26,754 bases of DNA from a virus. Positions 1-7,135 of the stretch are shown here, one piece after another. Position 1 is the stretch's first letter, and every line of letters starts with the position of its first letter. The position numbers and the translations under genes are program-made. The DNA lies in the IMG/VR virus record IMGVR_UViG_3300038491_000059, positions 1 to 26,754 of that record; one strand, 5' to 3'. The notes under the pieces were generated by a model. That model was not told where the DNA came from. It ran no database searches and saw only the letters and a program-made list of their open reading frames with translations.

Positions 1-12
1 ATTATATACTGA

Positions 13-438
13 TTATATAGATTTTCCTTTACCTATACGACAGTTTATTATACCATTATAGTACTCTTCCTTTAAGAGTACTTCCTCAGCGAATTGTATT
101 TTCGCTTCTTCGTAACTTAATTGCCATTTTGAATCACAAAATTTGATAATTTCAAACTTAAAGTTTTGTTTTCCCAACTCAATAATATCTATATTAAGCT
201 TATTTGATGACGAAGTATACTCACGCCAATCTGTCTCTTTAATTGTATGCCTTTTATTTTTCTTTCCTTTGAGAGGAGGTCGTTTAAGTGTAGTTATGCA
301 TTGTTTCTTACCAATATATTTCTTACCAGACTGTAAGTTTGTTATTTTATATATAAATCCGAACGGTACTATACTATCTTCACATATAATATCTGATTCC
401 CAATGACCAAAATCAATTTGATTGCTCTTTATCGTCAT
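13..438 (-). CDS. GIY-YIG nuclease-domain protein, SegE-like
   Basis: 141 residues. The N-terminal half carries a GIY-YIG-type core: GFIYKITN at about 27-34, then YIGKK at 41-45, followed by a basic lysine-rich stretch and a conserved-looking WREY at 71-74. The C-terminal part has YYNGIIN at about 126-132, typical of the phage SegE-like GIY-YIG family. Members are annotated as putative homing endonucleases, but many are fixed in T4-like marine phages and their cutting activity is mostly untested. The start codon overlaps the 3' end of the upstream minus-strand gene by 26 nt, so the two are probably co-transcribed from the late promoter near 724-731. I see no promoter of its own. The domain call is good; the function as a mobile endonuclease is inference. 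Confidence 0.75.
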   Translation of the reverse strand: MTIKSNQIDFGHWESDIICEDSIVPFGFIYKITNLQSGKKYIGKKQCITTLKRPPLKGKKNKRHTIKETDWREYTSSSNKLNIDIIELGKQNFKFEIIKFCDSKWQLSYEEAKIQFAEEVLLKEEYYNGIINCRIGKGKSI

Positions 439-718
439 GATTTGCTAGCACTACTGCTTTTTTTTTCTGTACACCTCGTAACTTTTTTACCTTCTTCTTT
501 TTGTTTTTCTCTGTCTCTGTACTTAAGTCGGCGCGGCGCTGTATGCCACCCAATACTTTAGGATTTCTGGCATCTCCAGGAGCGTATGAGTCAGATGAAT
601 TAATATTACCATCCGGGTCAAACCCACCTGCAGAGCCACCTACAGTATTACTAGTAACCATATCTTCATGTAAATAGTATAAAAATATATGTTCAAATTT
701 ACTACTTGATTTTGACAT
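413..718 (-). CDS. Small late protein with basic C-terminus, function unknown
   Basis: I chose the internal ATG at 718 (protein starts MSKSSSKFEHIF) over the longer frame from 754, because a perfect late box (TATAAATA on the minus strand, 724-731) sits 5 nt before it. The product is about 101 residues: a short hydrophobic/aromatic N-terminus, a Gly/Asp/Ser-rich middle with YAPGDARNPK, GGIQRR, then a Lys-rich tail (NKKKKVKKLRG, KKKAVV). It resembles small late proteins of marine T4-like phages that carry similar 'APGDAR-P' segments, but I cannot name it. The late promoter argues for a virion or assembly role. Its 3' end overlaps the GIY-YIG gene. Confidence 0.7.
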   Translation of the reverse strand: MSKSSSKFEHIFLYYLHEDMVTSNTVGGSAGGFDPDGNINSSDSYAPGDARNPKVLGGIQRRADLSTETEKNKKKKVKKLRGVQKKKAVVLANHDDKEQSN

Positions 719-739
719 ATAAGTATTTATATTATATAT
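706..739 (+). promoter_or_regulatory. Sigma70-like promoter of uvsY
   Basis: TTGATT at 706-711, 16 bp spacer, TATATT at 728-733, then 6 nt to the ATG at 740. The same geometry recurs upstream of gp55, queC, uvsX and gp41. The expected start of transcription is at the ATG. The -10 overlaps the late box of the opposite strand (724-731). Confidence 0.7.
719..731 (-). promoter_or_regulatory. Late promoter, TATAAATA box 5 nt before ATG
   Basis: The minus strand reads TATAAATA at 731-724, identical to the T4 gp55-dependent late consensus, followed by 5 nt and the ATG at 718. T4 late transcripts start about 5-6 nt after this box, so the mRNA should begin at or next to the start codon. There is no room for a Shine-Dalgarno site. 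The box overlaps the -10 of the divergent uvsY promoter. Confidence 0.85.
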
Positions 740-1135
740 ATGGAACTTCTTCAAAGATATATTAAAGAGGTTAGTGCAGATTTAGTAATTGATGATTTTA
801 ATCTCAAAAATGTACAACTTAAACTACCTGCAACAAAACATTTTTGGGTAGCTAGACTAATCGAAGCTAAAATCGAGAAGGAATCTCTCATTAAAACAAA
901 AAAGTCTAGCAAAAAGGCTATCATAAAGGATGTAATATACGCCGCACCAGTTAAAATATCACAAGCTGCAGCAGAACAAGCGGCTGAGCGCCATGATACG
1001 ATCCTATCTATTACTAATAAAATTAGAGAGTATGATTTAGTAATTATGTATCTTGAAAAGGTTGAAAAGGTTTTACACCAAATGACATGGGACTGTAAAA
1101 ATATTATAGAAATTAATAGGCTTGAGCAATTATGA
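740..1135 (+). CDS. uvsY: UvsY-like recombination mediator
   Basis: 131 residues, close to the 137 of T4 UvsY. It is rich in charged residues and predicted helical, with a Lys-rich middle (KTKKSSKKAIIKD) and a helical C-terminus. In T4, UvsY loads the UvsX recombinase on gp32-coated single-stranded DNA. The sequence match is weak by eye. The call rests largely on size, charge pattern and its place directly upstream of uvsW, the T4 order. The stop codon overlaps the uvsW start (ATGA), so the two genes are translationally coupled. No Shine-Dalgarno site precedes the ATG. Confidence 0.75.
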   Translation: MELLQRYIKEVSADLVIDDFNLKNVQLKLPATKHFWVARLIEAKIEKESLIKTKKSSKKAIIKDVIYAAPVKISQAAAEQAAERHDTILSITNKIREYDLVIMYLEKVEKVLHQMTWDCKNIIEINRLEQL

Positions 1136-2565
1136 TATTATTTGATTATATCAAAAATACAAATAGACTTGTTGTTAATTGTGAAGATGATAATATTTTT
1201 AATCAAATACGAGAGCACTTTAGTGTTAAAAATGATGATGCTAAATTTGCAAGACGGTTTAACAAGTTTGCTCCAAAGAGAAAATATGTTATAACACCAA
1301 ATGGCACATGTGAGTTAGGACTATATTGGGATATACGCAAGTTTTTGCGGAGTAACCAGATCAATATAGATATACAGGTAACTGATAGTCTAGAAAAGGT
1401 AATTAACATTGGGGTGCCTGGTGTTATTTACAACAATTTTAAGTTTAACTTACGTGATTACCAGCTAGATGTAGTAGAACGTGCATTAAAGTTAGGTAGA
1501 GGTACATGTATATTAGGTACAGGAGCTGGTAAGACGTTTACAACTGCAGCTTTAATTGAAAATTTCTATAGAAAATCGCCGGATATAGATACTTTTAAGT
1601 GTCTAGTTATTGTACCTGACCTAGGCCTAGTCGAACAGACATATAAAGAGTTTATAGAGTGTGGATCCACCTATAAACTTACTAGGTGGACTGGTAGTAT
1701 TGATCCAGACCTTACTGCAAACGTCATTATTGCAAATAATGGTATTATTCAAAGTAGATTTGATAAGAGTGATTGGATTAAATATATAGATTTATTAATA
1801 GTTGACGAGTGTCATAAAATAACAGCAGCATCGAAATTAGCTAAGATAGTTAAGCAGATTAAAACACAGCATAAATTTGGGTTTACTGGTACATTATCTG
1901 AAAACTTGCTCAATCAATGGGCTGTTATAGGAAGATTAGGACCTATTATATATGAAAAGAATAGTTATGAGCTAAGACAAGCAGATCATCTTGTTAATGT
2001 ATCAGTTAAAATCTTAAACATAAAGTATAACGCACCACTTCGCTATATAACTGACAATAAATATAAAGAAGAGCTAGATTTTATATATGACTCACCCGGT
2101 CGTAATGAACTTATACTTAAACTATGTAGTAAGTTGAGTAATAATATACTGCTCTTAGTAAATCATATAAGACATGGTGATATTTTAGAACAATATCTCT
2201 CAAATATAAAGAATAAACAGGTATTTTTTATAAGAGGTGATGTAGGGGTAGATGAACGAGAAAAGATTAAAGAAATTATGGAGACTAATTCAAATGTTGT
2301 TTGTATTGCCATTAGTGCAATATTTTCAACAGGGGTTAATATTAAAAATCTGCATAATATTATATTTACCGCCGGTGGAAAGTCATTTATCCGAACAGTT
2401 CAATCAATTGGCCGAGGCCTTAGAAAACATGATACTAAAGAGGAGCTAATAATTTTAGATATATGTGATGATCTAATATATGGTATTAAACATAATACAA
2501 AACGAAAAGAAATTTATGATAAAGAAAAAATACCATACACAGAGACAACTATTAGTGTTTTATAA
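1132..2565 (+). CDS. uvsW: UvsW, superfamily 2 DNA/RNA helicase
   Basis: 477 residues (T4 UvsW is about 500). Helicase motifs are in order: Walker A GTGAGKT at 129-135, DECH box at 225-228, FTGT motif III at 251-254, and motif VI QSIGRGLR at 424-431. The N-terminal ~100 residues match the small UvsW-specific domain before the RYQ-type Q motif (LRDYQLD at about 107-113). In T4 the enzyme unwinds R-loops and branch-migrates recombination intermediates, turning off origin-dependent replication late. It starts inside the uvsY stop codon, so the two genes form one operon. Confidence 0.95.
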   Translation: MILFDYIKNTNRLVVNCEDDNIFNQIREHFSVKNDDAKFARRFNKFAPKRKYVITPNGTCELGLYWDIRKFLRSNQINIDIQVTDSLEKVINIGVPGVIYNNFKFNLRDYQLDVVERALKLGRGTCILGTGAGKTFTTAALIENFYRKSPDIDTFKCLVIVPDLGLVEQTYKEFIECGSTYKLTRWTGSIDPDLTANVIIANNGIIQSRFDKSDWIKYIDLLIVDECHKITAASKLAKIVKQIKTQHKFGFTGTLSENLLNQWAVIGRLGPIIYEKNSYELRQADHLVNVSVKILNIKYNAPLRYITDNKYKEELDFIYDSPGRNELILKLCSKLSNNILLLVNHIRHGDILEQYLSNIKNKQVFFIRGDVGVDEREKIKEIMETNSNVVCIAISAIFSTGVNIKNLHNIIFTAGGKSFIRTVQSIGRGLRKHDTKEELIILDICDDLIYGIKHNTKRKEIYDKEKIPYTETTISVL

Positions 2566-2566
2566 C

Positions 2567-2600
2567 TTGTTTTTAATCAAACATATACTATAATAGTATA
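2567..2600 (+). promoter_or_regulatory. Sigma70-like promoter of gene 55
   Basis: TTGTTT at 2567-2572, 16 bp spacer, perfect TATAAT at 2589-2594, then AGTATA and the ATG at 2601. There is no ribosome binding site between the -10 box and the ATG, so the transcript is probably leaderless. Confidence 0.75.
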
Positions 2601-3032
2601 ATGTCCAAGGAAAAAGAAGAATATTATATTCAACCTAAGGTCTTTAAGGAGTCGTTACGCGCTTATTATGACACAGATAACTTAACTGATGATCTAGCGG
2701 AAAATATTAAAAAAATTGCATATGGTTTGAGTTATAATTCATCATTTATAAATTATACATATAAAGATGACATGATAGGGGATGCACTTATTAAAATGTA
2801 TTCCGCTTTAAAGTTTAAAAAATATCGGTTTGAAACAGGTTCGAACCCCTTTTCGTACTTTACAACAATTGCATACCATGCTTTTATCAACCGTATTAAG
2901 AAAGAGAAAAAGCACCACGAAGCTATTTGCAATTATAAAGAAAAGATTTATGAAGAATATATGTCTGACCCAAATAACACATGCGGATATATATATGTAA
3001 AGCCAATAGATGATGATTCCGACGATTACTAA
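2601..3032 (+). CDS. 55: gp55, late-transcription sigma factor
   Basis: 143 residues, shorter than T4 gp55 (185). The region DDMIGDALIKMYSAL to about residue 105 matches the sigma region-2-like core of gp55, including FETGSNPFSYFTTIAYHAF (about 77-95) and a basic RIKKEKKHH stretch. gp55 directs host RNA polymerase to TATAAATA late promoters; several such boxes occur in this window. The C-terminus is acidic (PIDDDSDDY). I do not see an obvious hydrophobic sliding-clamp-binding tail of the T4 type, although this region is poorly conserved. It overlaps gene 47 by 23 nt. Confidence 0.9.
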   Translation: MSKEKEEYYIQPKVFKESLRAYYDTDNLTDDLAENIKKIAYGLSYNSSFINYTYKDDMIGDALIKMYSALKFKKYRFETGSNPFSYFTTIAYHAFINRIKKEKKHHEAICNYKEKIYEEYMSDPNNTCGYIYVKPIDDDSDDY

Positions 3033-4077
3033 GCCTAGAGTAGCTATTATATCTGATTTACATCTCGGCGTACATGCAAATAGTTTGGAATGGCATAAAA
3101 ATGCTATAGAGTGGGCAAATTGGTTTAAGGTAGAGTGTTTATCCAATAATATAGTAGATATTATTTTTTGTGGTGATTGGCACCATAACAGAAGTGAGAT
3201 ATCTGTAAGCACATTACAGGTATCAGCTGATATTTTAGATATATTATCTGAATTTAATCTAATTATGATTATAGGTAATCATGATATATACTATAAATAC
3301 AGAACTGATGTCAATTCCCTATCTGTTTTTAGGAATAGAAAGAATGTAACAATCTTGGATAGGTATCAAACTGTTGAAACATTTAATAAAAAGATATCTT
3401 TCTGCCCATGGAATACATCTATATCTGAAATAGAACAGAGTGATATAATATTTGGTCATTTTGAGATTGAAACATTTAAAATGAACGCATTTAAGGTGTG
3501 TGAAGAGGGTATTAAAATAAAGGAGCTCCTCAAAAGGTCGGATTTAATTATTTCCGGGCATTTCCACACAAGACATGAAAAGAACTTTGGGACAGGTACT
3601 ATCTTATATGTAGGTAACCCATTTCAGATGGATTTTGGTGATACAGAGAACCAGAAAGGTTATTATATACTAGATATAACCACTAATAAGTATGATTTTG
3701 TGCCAAACAATGTATCATCTAGGTATAAAAAGGTTAATTTAAGTTGTTTAGTTAAAGAAGAAACAATTACACCTAACATTATTAATATTATATCTAATAA
3801 TCTAGTTAAGTTGAAGATTGATATGAATATATCACAGGAAGACATGGATATACTGTTAGCTGTGTTGTATAAGCTTAACCCCGAGTCATTGACCGTTGAT
3901 TATGACATCAATTATAATAGATTATTAAATGATACAGCAGATGTTGATGATCTGTCAGGTATCGATGTAGAACAAGCTATTCAAGAGTTTGTAAAGGTGC
4001 TTGATTTAGATAATAAGAATGATATTATAGAATATACATTAGATCTCTATGAAAAAAGTAAATTTCAAGCGAATTAG
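3010..4077 (+). CDS. 47: gp47, SbcD/Mre11-type recombination nuclease subunit
   Basis: 355 residues (T4 gp47 is 339). Calcineurin-like phosphoesterase motifs are all present: SDLHLG at 15-20, GDWHHN at 55-60, GNHDIY at 89-94, FGHFEI at about 148-153 and GHFHTR at 183-188. With gp46 it forms the Mre11/Rad50-like complex that resects double-strand ends for recombination-dependent replication. Tandem ATG codons at 3010 and 3013 give the likely start, inside the end of gene 55. The 3' end overlaps gene 46 by 29 nt, so the three genes are coupled. Confidence 0.95.
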   Translation: MMIPTITKPRVAIISDLHLGVHANSLEWHKNAIEWANWFKVECLSNNIVDIIFCGDWHHNRSEISVSTLQVSADILDILSEFNLIMIIGNHDIYYKYRTDVNSLSVFRNRKNVTILDRYQTVETFNKKISFCPWNTSISEIEQSDIIFGHFEIETFKMNAFKVCEEGIKIKELLKRSDLIISGHFHTRHEKNFGTGTILYVGNPFQMDFGDTENQKGYYILDITTNKYDFVPNNVSSRYKKVNLSCLVKEETITPNIINIISNNLVKLKIDMNISQEDMDILLAVLYKLNPESLTVDYDINYNRLLNDTADVDDLSGIDVEQAIQEFVKVLDLDNKNDIIEYTLDLYEKSKFQAN

Positions 4078-5854
4078 TATATTAAATTTTTTATCCGTTG
4101 GTGATGAGGTAGTATCAGTGGATTTTAAAACAGGTTTACATGTAATTACAGGTATTAATTACGACAAACCGGATCGAAGAAACGCAATTGGTAAAAGCAC
4201 AATAGCTGATGCTATATATTTTGCAATTTTTGGCGAAACATTACGTGATATTAAAAAGGACCTTATATCAAATAATGTAACTAGTGGTAACACTCATGTT
4301 GAGCTGGATTTTGAAGTTATTACACCATCAGGGACTAATGAGTATAAGATAGTTCGAACGCTCGGACCATCAAAAGTCTTTATATACAAAAATAATAAAG
4401 ACAAAACACGTGATAGTATATCAAACACCAACAAATATATATGTAATGTAACGAGCGCTTCCCCATCCATATTTAAAAACTGTGTAATTATGACAGTTAA
4501 TAATGCTATACCGTTTATGGCTAAGAATAAGGTGGAAAAACGAAAGTTTATAGAAGATATATTTGGGATGGAAGTATTCTCGCAGATGTTATCCATTCTC
4601 CGCGCTGAGTATAATGATGTTAAGAAAGAATATGAAATTGATCAATCAAAACTAGATGAATTACAGAAAACATATGCTGAATATATAAAGCAGCAGGATG
4701 ACATATTAGCAGCGCGTAAATCTAAGAGGGGCATATATAAAAGTAGGCAGCAGAATAATATAGATGATCTAGCCAAGTTAAATAAAGAGCTTAGCCAATA
4801 TAAAGAGGAAGACTTAGATAGCATTAAAAAATCAATTGAACAGCTTAACAACCTTTTACCTAAATGTGATGCTAGAATTACAGAATATGTAGAGACTATT
4901 AGTTCTGAAAAAGCAAAAACTGGTCATTTAAAAGATATACTTTCTAAAATTGGTACTGATAAAGATACATGTCCAGTATGCTTAAAAAGTATTCAGGACC
5001 ACGATAAAGGGTATATTAATAAGGAGAAGGAGCAGCTTAAAAACACCATAAAGTTGATGGTTGATGGTATTAAGACTGTTAATGACTACCTCAAGAAGTA
5101 TAGAGGGGTTAGAGAGACAATTTGCAAAACTATTACAGATAACAACCAGCGATTATCAGATGCTATGTTATCTAAACAACGCGTTGGTAATATTAATGAT
5201 AAAATTCAGCAGATACATCAATGGCAAGATGAATTACAGGTAGATTTAGATGTTATAGAAAGTACTAACACTGATTTTGATAACTTAATCGAATCTTCAA
5301 ATAGTAGAATAAATGACTTATTGGAAAAAGTTAATAAGTTAAAGAAACATATAGCTAATCTAGATATTGTTAAGTATATTGTATCAGAGGAAGGCGTTAA
5401 ATCCTACATTGTAAATAGACTCCTTGAATTATTAAATAGTAAATTGCTACAATATCTAAAAAGATTAGATGCAAATTCTATTTGTATATTTAATGAGTAT
5501 TTTGAAGAAGAAATAATAAATGAAAAAAATAAAGTCTGCTCTTACTTTAATTTTTCAGGTGCAGAGAGGAAATCTATAGATCTTGCATGCTTATTTACCT
5601 TTTCTGACATTAGAAGATTGCAGGGTGGTGTTAAATATAATGTTGTTATATATGATGAGCTATTTGACAGCTCATTTGATGAGAAGGGTATTGAGATGGT
5701 TACACAGATATTACAAGATAGGGTTAAGGAGCTGGATGAGTGTTGTATTATTATATCACATCGAAAAGAGTCTATTAAAGCGGTCACCGGTGATGTTATA
5801 TATTTAACTAAGCAAAATGGTATAACGAGACGCGTTGCATATACTGAAATCTAA
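4049..5854 (+). CDS. 46: gp46, SbcC/Rad50-type recombination nuclease ATPase
   Basis: 601 residues (T4 gp46 is 560). The Walker A region is unusual: GIN, then an insert (YDKPDRRNA), then IGKST around residues 35-51, instead of a compact GxNGxGKS. A long coiled coil (about 180-440) is broken by a zinc hook CPVC at 308-311. The ABC signature FSGAERKSIDL is at 502-512 and Walker B VVIYDELFD at about 532-540. It pairs with gp47 and starts inside it. No promoter was seen, so expression depends on the upstream gene 55 promoter. Confidence 0.95.
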   Translation: MKKVNFKRISILNFLSVGDEVVSVDFKTGLHVITGINYDKPDRRNAIGKSTIADAIYFAIFGETLRDIKKDLISNNVTSGNTHVELDFEVITPSGTNEYKIVRTLGPSKVFIYKNNKDKTRDSISNTNKYICNVTSASPSIFKNCVIMTVNNAIPFMAKNKVEKRKFIEDIFGMEVFSQMLSILRAEYNDVKKEYEIDQSKLDELQKTYAEYIKQQDDILAARKSKRGIYKSRQQNNIDDLAKLNKELSQYKEEDLDSIKKSIEQLNNLLPKCDARITEYVETISSEKAKTGHLKDILSKIGTDKDTCPVCLKSIQDHDKGYINKEKEQLKNTIKLMVDGIKTVNDYLKKYRGVRETICKTITDNNQRLSDAMLSKQRVGNINDKIQQIHQWQDELQVDLDVIESTNTDFDNLIESSNSRINDLLEKVNKLKKHIANLDIVKYIVSEEGVKSYIVNRLLELLNSKLLQYLKRLDANSICIFNEYFEEEIINEKNKVCSYFNFSGAERKSIDLACLFTFSDIRRLQGGVKYNVVIYDELFDSSFDEKGIEMVTQILQDRVKELDECCIIISHRKESIKAVTGDVIYLTKQNGITRRVAYTEI

Positions 5855-5868
5855 AATAAATAACATCG
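5855..5868 (+). promoter_or_regulatory. Late-promoter-like box before glycosyltransferase
   Basis: AATAAATA at 5855-5862 differs from the TATAAATA consensus only at the first base and lies 6 nt before the ATG at 5869. It occupies the 14-nt gap after gene 46. Position and sequence support late expression, but in AT-rich DNA a one-mismatch match is only moderate evidence. Confidence 0.5.
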
Positions 5869-7098
5869 ATGCTTTCACCTCAACCCTTCTCACAACCCTT
5901 TGCGCAACCCTTTGCATCACCGTTCCCGAGAACGGGTCCTGGATTTTCATCACAACGAAAAAATAACGCGCCCATGCCTCGAGAAATGTCGCTGCCTAGA
6001 TATATTAACTATTTGGCTGACCTAAGTGGTTGTGGCCACTGGCGTGTGCTATGGCCAGAGCAAGTTATTAACGCGACCGGTCGAGGAATTTCTCACTCTA
6101 TAACATCGATGGTAACTGATCCAAGGTTTTATCAAAATGTTAAGGTAGTTAAACTGCAGAGACAAGCATCATCTGTTCAGAAAAAATTTGTTGAATTTCT
6201 CAAAAAGATACAACCTGATTATGGGTTTAAATTGATGTATGAAGTGGATGATGTTATCTTTAGGGAAGAAATACCTGATTATAATAAGTTTAAGTTTGCA
6301 TTTGATAGTGAAGAAGTTCGAAATAACTGTATTGATATTATTAATATGGTTGATGAAGTTACTGTTACTTGTGATTTCATGCGAAGGTTATATTTAGACA
6401 AAACATCGCAGAAGAATATAACAGTTATCCCCAACTTTGTACCAGATTTTTGGATGGGACATTTATACAATGGTAAGGAAGTTGTGCAGCAGTTCGATAT
6501 AAATAAGAAGAAGCCAAGAATTTTATATACAGGGTCTGGAGCCCATTATGATGTAGAAAATAAGACTGGTGGTGAGGATGATTTTTCAGGCGTCCGTGAT
6601 TTTGTTAGAAAGACTGTTGATAAGTATCAGTGGGTGTTTGTTGGCGCTTTTCCTCCCCAGTTAGCTGATCTAGTTAAGCAAAATAAAATTGAATTCTATC
6701 CATGGCAAAATTTACTAAACTATCCTCGTGTAATTAGAAATCTAAATGTGCAGCTTATGGTAGCCCCCTTACAGGTTAATAATTTTAATAAAGCTAAATC
6801 AGATATTAAGTTTATTGAAGCATGCACTTTAGGTATTCCGTGTTTGTGTCAAGATATGGAGACATATAGTAACGCACCACCATCACTTAAGTTTAGTAAT
6901 AGTGAAGAATTTGGTGATAAAATTGATACTATACTAAAGTGGAAAAACAGAAGTAAGTATTATAAAAATGTAGAAGCTCTACATCAAATTGGTGCTGGTA
7001 GAATGCTTGAAAAAGAGTCAAATATTGGTGCCATTATGGAATCGTTAAACACACCATATGACTCACCTGATAGAAAATACGCCGTAGAGTGGAATTAA
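5869..7098 (+). CDS. GT4-like glycosyltransferase with Pro/Phe-rich N-terminus
   Basis: 409 residues. After a low-complexity N-terminus with repeated QPF/SPF units (residues 1-25), the protein has a GT-B type layout. There is an N-terminal domain with YEVDDVIF (about 125-132) and VIPNFVP (about 187-193), then ILYTGSGAHYD, and a donor-binding C-terminal motif KFIEACTLGIPCL near 318-330, as in GT4 enzymes. The acceptor and sugar cannot be told. It sits between gene 46 and gene 43, where classical T4 has other genes, and has a late-like box directly upstream, unlike its early neighbours. This suggests action on virion or cell-surface glycans rather than replication; that is inference. Confidence 0.8.
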   Translation: MLSPQPFSQPFAQPFASPFPRTGPGFSSQRKNNAPMPREMSLPRYINYLADLSGCGHWRVLWPEQVINATGRGISHSITSMVTDPRFYQNVKVVKLQRQASSVQKKFVEFLKKIQPDYGFKLMYEVDDVIFREEIPDYNKFKFAFDSEEVRNNCIDIINMVDEVTVTCDFMRRLYLDKTSQKNITVIPNFVPDFWMGHLYNGKEVVQQFDINKKKPRILYTGSGAHYDVENKTGGEDDFSGVRDFVRKTVDKYQWVFVGAFPPQLADLVKQNKIEFYPWQNLLNYPRVIRNLNVQLMVAPLQVNNFNKAKSDIKFIEACTLGIPCLCQDMETYSNAPPSLKFSNSEEFGDKIDTILKWKNRSKYYKNVEALHQIGAGRMLEKESNIGAIMESLNTPYDSPDRKYAVEWN

Positions 7099-7123
7099 TT
7101 GTAGATTAAAATAGGAACTGACA

Positions 7124-7135
7124 TATAATCTATAT
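7124..7135 (+). promoter_or_regulatory. Promoter -10 box directly upstream of gene 43
   Basis: Perfect TATAAT at 7124-7129, 6 nt before the GTG at 7136. A -35 is less clear: TTGTAG at 7099-7104 leaves a 19-bp spacer. The spacing from the -10 to the start matches the other leaderless promoters in the window and supports GTG as the true start. Confidence 0.6.

Noticed and set aside
13-438. GIY-YIG gene as an intron-borne homing endonuclease
   Set aside because: No split gene or intron flanks are visible; it sits in an ordinary overlap with a late gene.
2808-3212. Minus-strand 134-codon frame
   Set aside because: It lies entirely within genes 55 and 47, which have clear motifs; the translation is Cys/Ile-rich without family features.
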